NCBI RefSeq assembly: GCF_019112545.1
Contig: NW_025064880.1
Coordinates: 1,369,719-1,433,718 of the forward strand
Direction: 5' to 3'
From: Guyanagaster necrorhizus
Lineage: Eukaryota > Basidiomycota > Agaricomycetes > Agaricales > Physalacriaceae
DNA length: 64,000 nt
The notes under the pieces were generated by a model that was not told the DNA's origin, made no database searches, and worked only from the letters and a program-made list of their open reading frames with translations. This document shows positions 1 to 13,392 of the stretch, one piece after another (within the stretch, counting starts at the first letter, position 1; each line of letters opens with the position of its first letter). Made by a program: the position numbers and the translations under genes.

Positions 1-2067
1 AACGGAATAAAGGACCCGCATATCCAGGCAAGAATCCCTCGCCAGTTGATGCCAAAGAAACCATACCAATACGGTGCGGAAGGATCTGTGGTGTACAAGG
101 AAGGAACGTGGAAGTTCTCCTTCCTCACAACAAAATAGTCGCACCACATGACGCCCATTAAAGAACCCATAAAGACGTTCTGTTTCCCATCAAGTTCATT
201 TGTCTATCTGGGTAGGGTAAACGAAGAAGCGCTCACATAGCTCCCAAGGAATGTCAAGAATTGGGCTGCATTTGTCAGGAAGTTCCATGGAGTGATCGCC
301 AAACCTAAAATCGCGCAAAGGACCTGCCCTCGTCTGATGTTGAACCAGCGAGGAAAGATACCAGTAATGTCAGCACCGAACGGAATGGAGTTGGCGCTAA
401 TCTGTGAATCATCTTGTTAGCAGATTAGAGATATATCTCACGAGCGTCTCTTACATTGGTAAGAGCGGTGCCTCCTACAAAAGTGATAGCGACAAGGAAG
501 CACAGAGTGCGTGCACTAGCGTTCCAATTATGATCAAGGATTAAGTCGAGCTGAACAACATCTGGCTCAGGATAAATCTGGATCGTAAAATTTCCTACCT
601 GATCCCACAGATTCCACGTAGACGAACCCTAGGGAAGTTTTCAGTGTGAAGAACACATGAAGAAAAAAACCCTTACACCATACAGTATTTGAATCGCGGA
701 TGTAGTACCAATGGATAGCTATCCGCGATATGTTATACGTCGAACAGTAATAACCATATGCTTCGTTACTCACGAAGAATATCAAAACTTTGACAAGGAA
801 GGCAGCTATCACCTGGGGATAACTTGCATCGAAAGGGGCTCTCGCATATCGCGTGAGATCCGGTTGAGAAATGAGCATCTGCAGGAGTGTCACATGTCGT
901 ACATGTTTGCAATCTCAAGGATGAACACACCGGAGAAATACCGCTCATAACGACATTGATACCCTGCATCCAAGCCCATCCTATCCTGAGAGACAGAGAT
1001 AATCGGTCTATAATCAATAGATGAGGAAACGTGACGCACTCGCTTTCGGAAACTTTGGTATCTGTCGCCAGAGTAGATTTCGACAGTCCGCCAGCGGTAT
1101 AGCTAGGAGAGATGGTCAGTAGACTAAAAGCCGATGTACATGTGCTCACATTGCCCAGGTGCAGAGTCCGATAGCGCAAGGAGGTAAGACAAAGGCTTTG
1201 ATTTCAAACGCCAACCTGATCGCGCGGGGATGAACAAACATTAAAGGGATCGTGATTATATAGTAAATCATAAAGGCGGCAAACACTTGAACGGTGATGT
1301 TAGCGGAATCTGGAAACAGGGACATCTTGGTTATCCACTTGTATCCGAAAATGCATCTGAAGCAGATGCTGAGTAGACAACCGGCATAATATGATTGGAT
1401 CCCGTAATCTTCCAATGCGCGGAACGTCAATTGACAAAGTGAAGGATAACTAATAACTTACAGACGGCAGCAACGAGGGAACGAAGAGCCACGAAGAAAT
1501 ATCCAGCATAGACACCCATTGAAGATCGGATGTAGACCGGGTATCCTATGTGGAATACTGAACCGGGGTGGGAGGCAAAGATAATCGCCTACGTGATTTT
1601 ATCAGAAAAAAGATGCAAGATGGTATGACAGTGCTTACAATGGAAGTAATAACAGAACCAATGATGGCTACACCCATTGCGTGCTCAAAACTCAGACCGA
1701 GTGATATGAGGGAGGACCCAGATGCCCATCTATAAAAAGACCTTGTAAAAGATCGAGGGTAATGTATTCATTTCTTACTGACCCATTCGCGTTAAAAGAG
1801 CTACCCCACCAGAGGGAGACATAATCGTACCATCTCCAGGTCCTCTGGAAATTGAGAGACTACTCAGCTCCGTAATATCGTCGTAGGCTATTGAAATCAC
1901 CTCCGTCTTAGACGTAGGATCTAGATCTATATCCAAGTATGCGTTGAACTAATAATTAAGACACATAGAATGGAAAGCTAACCTTCATTACTCCACTGAT
2001 GTCGTTCACGGAAAGCTTCAGAGCCAGGGGTTTCGACGAGGTGGATTATCTTCCTGGTGATGGTCAT
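1..2067 (-). CDS. NCS1-family nucleobase/vitamin permease, 3' end cut by window
   Basis: This is a polytopic plasma-membrane transporter of the nucleobase-cation-symport-1 family (uracil, uridine, allantoin, thiamine type); the substrate cannot be told from sequence. The start chosen is the ATG at 2067. Exon 1 (2067-1983), exon 2 (1926-1901) and an exon starting at 1844 splice to SNEDLDPTSKTE followed by RTWRWYDYVSLWWG, the typical NCS1 entry to the first membrane segment. Further blocks are GIQSYYAGC, FVHPRAIRLAFEIKAFVLPP, WAWMQGINVV and SQPDLTRYARAPFD (the N/SxxDxSRYA signature), then SANSIPFGADITG and a run ending near WRGILAWICGS at the left edge. At least seven short introns interrupt it and each junction restores the family frame, so the gene looks intact but is truncated by the window. 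It is transcribed away from the GPI gene. Confidence 0.88.
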
Positions 2068-2752
2068 AGCAGTTCAGATAGCGGAACCTGGAAACGCGAC
2101 GCAATGGCATGTAGCCGCGCGAAGCAAGATAAAAGGCACGAACTCGGAAGCGATATCAGGGTCACCCCGTGCCCGTTTCGAAGTTCGGAGAGGGTATTAA
2201 CCGCTTTCTAAAGACAAATCAAGATGCCCGGATGATAATGATACTGACGTTCTGTATACTGATCCGTGTGGACGACCGACCGAGCCGAGGGCTCTTATCG
2301 TTCGAATTTCATTATTCTGGTCTCATGAATGAATGGGAAAATTTCAATTCCTGTTGAAGCCTATCAGTGGCGCAAAAGGAAAGCACAAGTAGCTATCTCA
2401 CTCCAGAACATATTCTCGCCCGGAGGCGGACGTCTTTGTCTTTTCTCGCAAATGAAAGGCGAAACGATTTTGCAATCTGATATGCAACATTTTTTATTGT
2501 GACTGCAAGCAGCGCAGGCGACACCGGAAGACTGGGTGAGAGGCAAAAGGTGTCCTTCATCGAATACGCGCTCTCTAAATGGTAAGAGTTGCCATACTAT
2601 CGTCAATGCTAACTGTAGAAAAGCAAGAACGCGTGCACGTGCGTGTGACCGTGTTGCAGCTGGCGGCGCTGACGGACCGGGGCTGCCTGTCATTTAGTCA
2701 TAACTCCGAAACTGTTTCTCTTTCACCGTCACCACCCATCCTCTGTTCCATC
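2068..2752. promoter_or_regulatory. Divergent intergenic region, permease / GPI promoter
   Basis: No supportable gene is seen in these 685 bases. They separate the permease (-) from glucose-6-phosphate isomerase (+). A CACGTG E-box-like palindrome lies at 2636-2641. A pyrimidine-rich stretch (about 2715-2750) directly precedes the GPI start codon, as is common upstream of strongly expressed fungal glycolytic genes. The regulatory role is inferred. Confidence 0.4.
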
Positions 2753-4787
<2,035 letters not shown>

Positions 4788-4947
4788 ACTGACAAATGAG
4801 TCAAAGGGAACCGAAAGCATTTCTGAATTCATGAATTGTAATAACAAAGAAGTGTGTACTAACATAATAGACATTTTATCCGATAGAACTCCAATGCCCG
4901 ACATCGTATGCGAAGGGGTATTATCATCGAGATACCGTCGTGGATAT

Positions 4948-6095
4948 TCAATCTCCTTCTTCCAGCCATTCCCTAAGTGCAACGACCAAGTTCCTAGCAC
5001 ATACCTCAAGAGGCTCGTCCCTATTGTCCCTCACCACCTCAACAATGGTCTTTCGCCTCCCTCCGGGCCCTGTGGGTCCACTAACGCTCATGCTAAGCGC
5101 ACCAAATTCACTCCCATTGAACGACGAAGCATTCATAGAAGACTGAGTGTACACCAATGCCACCCTTTTGGGCGTAAACGATACGGATAGATAGTCGGAG
5201 GGTAGGGGTTGAACAGTATGCCGCGGTTGCGGCGGTGGAGTCGGCGACACTTTCTTTGCTTTAGAGAAAGACGTCTTGAGAGCGGACTTTGAGAATATGT
5301 TGAAACCTGATTTGGATGGTGATGGTGGGACGGCAGGAGATGATCCGGAGCTCGACGGTGTAGGCGAGGATGATATCGTGGGACTAACCTGTTCTACTAC
5401 AGTGTGGGTATTGGCACGGTCCGTAATACTCGGCCGTTGAACGGTAAGTCCTGCGACTTGTATGACCCCTGCTTGGACGCCTTCCTCTATTACCAGGTCT
5501 TCAAGGCGAGTCTTGGGTTGTACCATATCAAAGAGATCCTTGTATGCTTCTTCTCGCGGGAGATGAAGCGACGTAGAATCCAGCATGAGATCCTCGTGGG
5601 CGAGCAGTGCGATGAAAAGATCCAACGTAGAGAGCTCTCGGTGAGTAGAGAAGATGGAGGGCTTTGTCGTTGTTTCTGCTGAGGGCATACTCGAGCTTGG
5701 GAAGGGATCTGTGGTGTAGGGTGCTCGAATCAGTGAATTGTACGCGGGTAGATAGGTGGAACGGAGAATGTGCATGCACGCTATGGCACCATAAGCTGCT
5801 GTTACTAAAGAGCAGAGGCTTTCTTACCGACATATAGTGTCTTATTGACTAGTCTCAGCGAAGTTACGAGCCAGTAGAGGGTCATGCGCTGCCGCTCAAT
5901 CTTTCCTTCGCCTTCAAATGTTCCATCGCGTTGAGGAAACGTGCAGTAGACGATTTGCAGTAACAGATGCGGAGGTAAACTCCCCAAAGCCGGCTGTTGT
6001 TTCGGTAAGGATTCGGAAGGGGTAAAGGGAGGGGGAGGAGAAAGATTAAGGTACGGAGGTGGAGGGGGATGCATACACTTTTCTTCGATAATCAT
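4948..6095 (-). CDS. Conserved fungal hypothetical protein, F-box-like N-terminus
   Basis: Two exons (6095-5828 and 5780-4948), joined by a clean GT-AG intron, give about 366 residues. The N-terminus is proline-rich (a PPPPP run), followed by LPPHLLLQIVY, which resembles the start of an F-box or F-box-like helix, and RQRMTLYWLVTSLRLVNK. The second exon continues through ACMHILRSTYLPAYNSLI, then a Ser/Pro-rich linker (SSSPTPSSSGSS), and ends in a helical stretch CARNLVVALREWLEEGD before the stop. I do not recognise a specific orthologue. The F-box reading is by pattern only and would suggest a substrate adaptor, but no substrate domain is visible. It converges on GPI with about 160 bp between stops. 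Confidence 0.65.
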
Positions 6096-6324
6096 TAGTT
6101 ATAACGACGATGGAAGTTGCTGCGTATCTGGGATTTGATCCTAATAGTAACTATATTACTGAGACAAAAAAGCCTGTTAAGGGGCGTCCATACATATGAC
6201 CTCATGGTACACACACAGCCTAGGTGTCCGGGCCGATTCCGAAGGTGTTCTGCCGGATTACATTCGCGTATTGAGCTCGCTAAATGTTCATTTTTACTTC
6301 GTCTTACATTTCCCCGCGTAATAG

Positions 6325-7078
6325 ATTGACTTTGATCCTCTCGAGGATTATGAAACCTGTAACAAACAACGCGAATGGTGGCAATCCATGCGCAGTTGGT
6401 TTGCCGATCGAGGTTATTTTCTCTACCAACCCCAGTTTCACGAGGGAGAGCCCAGTCCGCCCTTAATTACCAGGAGTTTCCGTCACCTCACTGGCATTGC
6501 AACAGGATATAGAGGTGGGCAACACTCTACTGGACCATACGCGTAATGTTCACTGGAACAGGCACTATTCCACTGTGTATTTTCATCAGTCTCTACGCCT
6601 TGCAGGGGTGCTTATGCTTATATTGATTTCGACGTCTCCCTCACGTTTCCTCCTGATGCTCCACGGTCTGAATGCCGTCTTCCTTGCTGGAAGTCGTGGG
6701 ATGGAACAAACAGTTGGGCTGTGGAAGATACTGCACAGGGAGAAAACGACTATGATCTTTTTGTGTTTGATGTCGCATTGCTTGGATTCCAATTGTGCCA
6801 GTCATTTCATTTTGGGTAGTTTATGGCTTGTTCTACGACGCGACTGATTCTTCTTCTCCGCACAGCACCTGTCACCCTGTGCTTCTTTTCTTGCGCCCTT
6901 ACTTGACATAATGGTCACTCGTGATTACAAAAGACAATCCACCGCCACACAGGCCGTGAATTTCTTTGAAGAGATGTTCCCGTCACTCACCGAAGGACAG
7001 TTGCAAGCCTACCCTCCAATGATGCCTGATCCCAATCTAAGAGGCTTTCAGGCTGTTTTTCCTTTAAAGAATCGCTAG
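6325..7078 (+). pseudogene. Kinase-like remnant K1 (internally deleted)
   Basis: The first block begins after an intron-like acceptor (taatag) and reads FDPLEDYETCNKQREWWQSM then RSWFADRGYFLY, the N-terminal signature of a kinase-like family expanded in Agaricomycetes. About 50 codons later the sequence jumps to an HRD-loop-type exon, DIEVGNTLLDH. The C-lobe block follows: AYIDFDVSLTFPPDAPRSEC, LPCWKSWDGT, DTAQGENDYDLFVFDVALLG, then LAPLLDIMVTRDYK and FFEEMFPSLTEGQL, ending at a stop at 7076-7078. The whole ATP-binding N-lobe is missing, and the last splice does not keep frame by any GT-AG choice I could find. I therefore call it a pseudogene. The family assignment comes from pattern memory plus the two sister copies nearby. 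Confidence 0.7.
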
Positions 7079-7323
7079 CAAAAGTGCCCAAAATTGGAAA
7101 CCACTGTAAAACTTCCGTATACGCACAACCGCAGAGTGAATCCAACTATATCTGCACACGTAGCGAAGCAGTCTCGTTGACAACGAGATCGGAGGTTTTC
7201 GGTAGTGGCCCATCGTTGTACAAAATCGAGAGGCAAGCCCTACCATCGGTCATAGGTTTCATACGTGCCCGACTGGTTTCGTCCTTTAGGTGAAGAGAGC
7301 TCCAACTGCGCTTCACTGAGTTG

Positions 7324-8587
7324 TCAGCACGTATCTTCAAAAATTTCCAAGGCCTCCCTAGCCGTGAAACACTTCTTGACGTCCTGGGTAAGCATCATAT
7401 CGAACAGAGGCGCAAGAAAAGGCGTATAAGGGGGGCAGGTGCTGTATAATGACACATTAGTCAAAGGCAACACCTAAATGCGATCTCGCAAACCTGGAAG
7501 GTTTCCATGAACTGATATCCGAGTAACGCAACGTCGAACGCGAAGGGATCGTAATCATGTTCTCCTTGTGCAGTATCATACACATGCCAATTGTTCGTAC
7601 CGTCCCATGACTTCCAGTACGGAAGACGGCATTCAGATAGCGAAGCAGAACGAAGAAACATGACGGCTATGCTATAATCGATGTAACCGTATGTTAACAT
7701 GCCTCGGCGACAGAAGTATCGCTGGAGACCTGCATCCAATGAAGAGCGATTCCAACGGTCACCGTACGCAAAATTCACGAGCGTATTAAACCGCTTGAAA
7801 TCCTGTTGGTGGAACAAAACAGATATTACACACTCTGTGAACAATTCTTCGTTTATGCAGCCAAACAAGACCCTAAACACGTTAGTGATGATTGGACACC
7901 ATAGTATGAGAAACAGACACGCCTCCAATAAGTGGTGTATCATACGGAGGACCTCACGCATAGATGGGAACCAACGGTCACACTTGAGCGGGACTGACCA
8001 CCTAAGAACTTGAATAAATCCAATTTTTTTAACCAGAGGTAGAACCTACTTGGGCATGATCGCAAGAGAACTCTTCTCCGTCGAGTATATCCAGCACGGG
8101 GACCACTCCATGAAGCGGCAGACTTTGATTGCTCCTCGTGAATAAGACGCATAATTCGATGTTCATCAGTGTCTTTCTTCACTATCTTTATGGCCACTAA
8201 TCGCGTCTCGGCATCCTGCGCATACCATATGGCGGCCTGCACATTAACCAAAGATTAATTTAACGGGGACCATGAAAGTAGCAGATATGCGCCGCTCACG
8301 GTCTCAGGCTCTTCACTTGAGAGATACGTTTCGCGTCCTTCTCCGCATTCAAATGAATGGGCCCCTCTGAACGCGTAGGGAAAGGGTGATTCCTCTGACA
8401 GATCAGACGAGTCAGATGCAATGAACGGCAAAGGGGGATAACACATCGGCTTATATAGCTCCCCAATTATTTGTCGGAAATATAGACTGTAGCCTCGCTC
8501 GGCGAACCAGCCACGCATGGATTGCCACCATTCGCATCGTAAGTTGAGAGTTTCGGCGTCACAGTGTTCAGAAGGATCGAATTCAAT
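7324..8587 (-). pseudogene. Kinase-like remnant K2 (nearly complete, frameshift and early stop)
   Basis: This is the fullest of the three copies. It starts after an acceptor at 8588: FDPSEHCDAETLN, CEWWQSMRGWFAERGY, then PFPYAFRG, AAIWYAQDAETRLVAIKIV (the VAIK lysine) and DEHRIMRLIHEEQ. The frame then slips by one base near 8127 to VVPVLDILDGEEF. Next come EVLRMIHHLLEG, GLVWLHKRRIVHR (intron) DFKRFNTLVNF as the catalytic loop, YIDYSIAVMF, LPYWKSWDGTNNW, DTAQGEHDYDPFAFDVALLG and LAPLFDMMLTQDVKKCFTA. An in-frame TGA at 7324-7326 stops it where the sister copies read on into QLSEAQLE-like sequence, which is still visible downstream to about 7060. Several introns would be only about 30-50 nt. The one-base slip and the early stop argue for a recent pseudogene, but a spliced functional transcript cannot be excluded. 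Confidence 0.68.
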
Positions 8588-8678
8588 CTAGTTAAGCAAT
8601 AGTGAGCGACAGAAATTTATAGGTAAAGATGACAGACCGAAGACATGGACCACTAAATGACGACGAGGGATCGCCTTG

Positions 8679-9115
8679 TCAATGTTGAACGTTCAACTCA
8701 ATGTCACGGGAGCCTGGGGAAGAGTCATGTGCTTTCCTCCTTGGGCTGTCCAATATTAGTACTAAGTTCGCTAGGCTATCCAATAAGCCTGACAAGCCGT
8801 CGCCAAAGTATTTCAACTCAACGTTCATGAGCGAGCTACTCTTCGTTGCATTGGCGTCTCTAATCTTGCAGATTTTCACCAGAGAGCCGCGCTTCCACTG
8901 GCCAGTCTGAATGTTGCTGTTGGACGGGGACGATGTATGAGTTTGTGGCCTTTTGAGAACGACCTCGGTACCGCGAATTTCAACCTTCTGAATGAGTAGG
9001 TTTGGATATCAGGTTCAAGATTCGTCGCCTGCTGGTATATAGGAACACGTGTGACGTATGCAAGTAGTCTCCGCCAATTTCGGAGAACCGTCGTATTTAT
9101 GTCGCGAGGAACCAT
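8679..9115 (-). other. Unrecognised coding remnant between kinase-like copies
   Basis: On the minus strand two open stretches (9115-8876 and 8879-8679) can be joined into about 130 residues, including VPIYQQATNLEPDIQTY, SFRRLKFAVPRSFSKGHKL and ELKYFGDGLSGLLDSLANL. I do not recognise the family. A diverged copy of its first part, now with stops, lies at about 10465-10540 on the same strand, so this was probably once a duplicated coding sequence. No start signal or clear promoter is seen. Confidence 0.3.
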
Positions 9116-9179
9116 CAGTCTTCACTTCCGCTCAGGTGTCATTTGGAGCTCCAGGTTCCCAGACATTTAAAGTGTATTT

Positions 9180-10167
9180 CAGATAGATCGTGATATGCTT
9201 ACCCGACAAACATTTTGAAGCTATGAGCGAAGTGCTTCAAGTGATTCATGATCTTCTCAAGTCCCACTGAGCTTCATCTTTGCCCTCCATCCTTGCTGAT
9301 TTCAACCAGGGTCTCATCTTCCTCCATCAGCAAAACATCGTTCACCGAATTAGTACAATCTGAAGAGTCCAACCCTGTACTAACTTTATGCTAGGATATC
9401 AAGCAGGGCAATACTCTACTGAACCACACTCATTCTGAACATTGGGAGCGAGAAGATGTCACATCGACTTTCTACCGACCTCTGCATCGTGCGAGCTTGC
9501 TCTCTTACTCGACTTCGACATTGGCATCATCTTTTCTCCCGATGCTCCTCGATCTGAATGCCATCTTCCCTATTTGAAATCGTGGGAGGGCACAACACCG
9601 GACAAGCAGGGCCTGATTATGGTCCCTTTGTGTTCGACATCGCGTTGCTCGGGTATCAGGTTTGCCAGCCATTCCAGGTTCCAAAGATCAGTCTTTTTGT
9701 ACATCAGCGCATGGCTTATATATGTTCTACCCTAGCATTTGACACATTATGCGCCCTTTCATGCACCTTTTTTTGACATGATGGTTACTCTAGATTACAA
9801 AAAACGCTTCACCGCCGTGGAGGCCCTACAGTTCTTCGAGGACATGTATTCGCTTCTTACCCAAGAGCAGTTGCAGGCTTCTCCGCCAAATTGTTCCATC
9901 AATATTGACTATTGCATCTTCAATCGCTGGAGAGACCTGCCCCCGGAACTTGTCCAGCGATGGACGTCATATCGAGAACCCCCGATGCCCATGGTCGACC
10001 AAAGTGCTGCGTTACATATGCGACTATCCTCGGATTCATCGTGTCATCGTCTATGTTCGACGAATGTGGAGTCGACTTATGGGCCCTGTGTTGCCCTTCG
10101 CTTTGACCATTATCAGATATCCTCAAAAGCTTGGATATCCTATGCACTTCCATCTGGCATTATTTAG
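9180..10167 (+). pseudogene. Kinase-like remnant K3 (5' truncated, frameshifted)
   Basis: The copy begins in the middle of the domain at PDKHFEAMSEVLQVIHDLLK, continues GLIFLHQQNIVHR, an intron ending tgctag, then DIKQGNTLLNH (catalytic loop), LLDFDIGIIFSPDAPRSEC and LPYLKSWEGT. The frame shifts near 9590 to GPDYGPFVFDIALLGYQ. The last part is MMVTLDYKKRFTAVEALQF and FFEDMYSLLTQEQLQ, followed by a tail (FNRWRDLPPELVQRW) shared with the K2 tail. The glycine-rich loop and VAIK lysine regions are absent. It is 5' truncated and frameshifted, so it is not expected to encode an active kinase. Confidence 0.68.
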
Positions 10168-10199
10168 TCATGCGCCCCAACATCTCACCAAATAAGGGC

Positions 10200-10832
10200 C
10201 CGAATGAGCCATAACGATTGCCACATAAATGATGAATCAATGCACCCAGTTGGTATAAAATGTTTCCCTAACATGCAAGAAACGCTAAACAGAAGACTAG
10301 ATCTGGTTCATGGTAAAACACGCGTCCATATGGCTTCAGCGGGGTGACTCGAAAGGACTGGGTTGCGTCGATACTTCGGAACAAGCATCCCGCGACTTGA
10401 ATTTGAAGTTATGAGATGTGACTCGTTTTCTGTGGCTGATTGCTAGCGAACGTCGACCTGCTAATGATTAGGTTTGAAGATACCTGGTCGAGACTCGTCA
10501 CCTACTGGCAGATTGGAACACGAGGAGCGCATTAGACGCGGCCATTCAAGCCAACAATCATAACCCGTACTCTATTGTTAGCCAAAGTCAGCAAGTTGAA
10601 GGTGCCTGACGTGGCACTTAAGCATAGTTTCTGACCCTCCTGGCTACGTTGTCGGTCAGGGATATTGAGTCCAAATGATGACACTCACACAAAATGGGTG
10701 ACGTTTTCCTTACCTCGATTCTTTCTGGTGTTAGTCAATTGATCGGAGCATATGGTGTATTGGCCCTGCCCAAGATGTTGTTCTATTTCGGCACGTGCAC
10801 TTGACATAACTCTGAAAACATGAGGCGTACAA
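10200..10832. other. Intergenic stretch with decayed duplicate sequence
   Basis: No supportable gene. The part at about 10465-10540 is recognisably similar to 8987-9050 and, read on the minus strand, keeps VPICQ then a stop, so it is a dead copy of the unknown remnant beside K3. The rest shows nothing I can name. Confidence 0.4.
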
Positions 10833-12460
10833 TCAGATAGGGACTGACAGAGGGCCCCATCGCGGGGCACCGAAAGAACGAGTTAGTTCTCGAGCCACAA
10901 ATAGACGGCGTCTTTCATCTGCCAGAAACATAGCCTGCTTATCATCCTCCAAACTTGTGGCCTTGAGGAATGGGCTGTCCATCACAGGACATACTGTGCT
11001 CGGGTCAGGCAGCGTCCCACTGAAAAAGTGGTCTCGGATATATTGTTGAGTACAAAGCGAAAGAGCTGCCACGGAACAGTGCTACGAAGTTACCATGAGG
11101 CCAAAAATGCCACAGGAACAGTGAGAAAATTTACCCCAGGTGAATCTTGAGTCAGAACTACAGAGCCTGCGAACCCTTTCGACATGTGCTCCGCCCTGCG
11201 AAACTGCGCATTAGCGATGGCCAAGCAGACACAAATTGGAATAACACACGCAGCCAAAGGAGTAACTGGATCTATTTCGAGACATAAGCCTTACATAGAG
11301 TGTTCTAGGATCCGACTTACCAGCCGTATTTCCAATGAGCAGTAACGGGTGACTGGTGTTAGCAATGAATGGACCCACAGGCACATAAGATTGGAAAAAC
11401 TGTAGAAGACGGCGGCTCGCCTTGAAAATGGTTCTTCGGTAACTCAAGCCATCCCCTGAAAACACTTAGGACTGAGATTGAAACAGCTACTAGTGATACT
11501 ACACGCGAGCAACTGATTCGTAGCCCAGCCCACATACTCCCCCAGTCAAACGCTGCTGCCATTCCATCATAATGAGCTCGGGCAGCTTCCAGGCTTCTGG
11601 GAGTAGGAGCGCCGTCGTTACACATAATGGCCACAGCTGAATCTCCGACAGGATGCGAAAGCTGTCCCTGAAGGGTCGCAAGAACAGTCAAATTTGTCGT
11701 AAAATGGTGTCATCATCATCATGTTGAACAGAAGTGTTCCATTGCCCAACTCCGAGTTCGCAAGAGCTTGTGCCAGGGTGGCGTACGCGGTTCGTGGGGT
11801 GTACATCGATAGGAAGATAGTCGCACGGAGACGAGGATAATCCAGTACCCCGTAAGAAGATTCCAGTTTCACTGGTATCGGATTTGTACGGATTTTCTCG
11901 TACAGAGTGTCGAGCCTGTTGGATATGGCTTTCAGACTACCTGCATAGAAACGACAATTCTGAGGACCGGCCGAGAAGCATCCACCGAAAAATGCTTGCA
12001 ATGTCTTGTCAGAGTCTTCCAAGTTGTTGGACCATAGTGCTAATTTAGCTCCGTCAAACTACGTGTCAAATCAGTGGAAAGAGGAACTCACTGGCATAAT
12101 AGTTGTCTGCATCGACAACACCATCAATAATTATCCGCCCTACTTTATCCTAGCCAAGTAACTTAGAGTGGGAGCCTCGACTCAAATTAGATCGACATAC
12201 AGGAAACACAGAGGCAAAGATTGCACCGAGAACAGTACCATATCTGATGCAACTTCATTCATGGACGGAAACTTCTTAAACCGTACAACGTACGAGAAGC
12301 CCCAATACTGTATCTTTTCATATCCATATGCCTGCGTGATCTTGAGCATATCTTGCGCGGTGTGGTCTGTATTGACGTGGGCTAAAATGCCTGTATTGTG
12401 TTCACCAGCAAGACGACTAATGATGGCAGCCTTTGCCTAAATTCGAAGCTCAAGAGTTAA
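10833..12460 (-). pseudogene. TAP-like alpha/beta-hydrolase (S33 type), apparently broken
   Basis: The spliced minus strand reads HVNTDHTAQDMLKI, YWGFSYGTVLGAIFASVFP (GFSYG nucleophile elbow), DKVGRIIIDGVVDADNYYA, LWSNNLEDSDKTLQAFFGGC, VDYPRL-like VLDYPRLRATIF, GDSAVAIMCNDG, ANTSHPLLLIGNTADPVTPL (acid residue), FRRAEHMSKGFAGSVVLTQDS and PGHCSVAALSLCTQQYIRD (catalytic His). It ends PRWGPLSVPI at 10833. This is the TAP-like C-terminal domain found in fungal and Streptomyces aminopeptidase-type hydrolases. Two defects argue for decay. A one-base frame change near 11650 has no usable intron. The usual N-terminal strands with GGPGGSG and DPRGVGRS cannot be found in 12.4-13.0 kb. If it is transcribed, catalysis would still be doubtful without the oxyanion segment. 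Confidence 0.62.
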
Positions 12461-13392
12461 CCAGAGGCAGAATTGTTGGCCAGGCTTTCGCATCAGCCAC
12501 AAGAATCCAGGTTTGACACTAATGGGAACTACAAGTCGCAGCCGTCTTCGTCTCGTCAAGAATCAAGAACGGTGGGCGTTACAGATCTCCCGAAGATGCG
12601 AGGATGCTTTTCGGCCTCCCACAGTACAGCTAGTGCATTGGTGACGTACCAGCACGAGATAAGATCTTCTTCCATAGCACATTCCGATGTGAGATCGCGT
12701 GAGAGCCTATACCGTATAGTACACGGATTCCGAGCAGCATTTTTAGCACGGAAAGGCTGATGAAGTGCTCTGGAACGGGTTTGTAGTAGTCCCCGCGATT
12801 TCGAAAGGCTGGGCTGAACGACACGACTCAAAACTACTGTTAGAATGAGGCTGAGGAGAGCAAAGGAATAAATGTCCAGAGCGAGCCAGAAAAACAATCA
12901 TCCTCGATAATTCTGTATCGAACGTATATGGACAACGTACTGCTGCTGGGAACCGAATAGGATAGTGACACAGCGAAAATTTCCAGTGCTACCGAAGACG
13001 AGTCGGTGTTTACCTGTCGGAGGCGAGACGATTAAACCGTCTCCAGACTACGCATGTAACTGGGTACTATGCCTAAATATTAAGTCGGGGCATCCCTACC
13101 AGTGATTACCCTCCGGATCCATAACGATCCGCGAATAAGTAAAAGGAATACGGGCAGGCAGAAATGCATAACCTTGAATTGAGGGTATAGGCAATAAATA
13201 AGTGTCTTTAAAGTGGAGTGAGATTCGTGATTGAATATGCTTCGTTGTCTGACGTCCCGACGTCGTCTATTCACTATGGACATTGGAATGGGTTCCTAGC
13301 AGACCTTCATTGCAGCGGACGAATAAGTTATGAGCATTGCAGATAAAGCCATATTGATACAAGATGCCAAGTGTTGATCGAGTTGCTGAAAA
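12461..13392. other. Degraded region upstream of the hydrolase
   Basis: Open stretches occur on the minus strand (12897-12556, 13283-13080), but none carries a motif I recognise, and the expected N-terminal half of the adjacent hydrolase is not legible here. Most likely this is relic or non-coding sequence. Confidence 0.35.

Noticed and set aside
7324..8587. K2 as a functional protein kinase gene
   Set aside because: A one-base frame slip before the VPVLDIL block and a stop within the C-lobe tail; the sister copies are also broken. Kept as a pseudogene.
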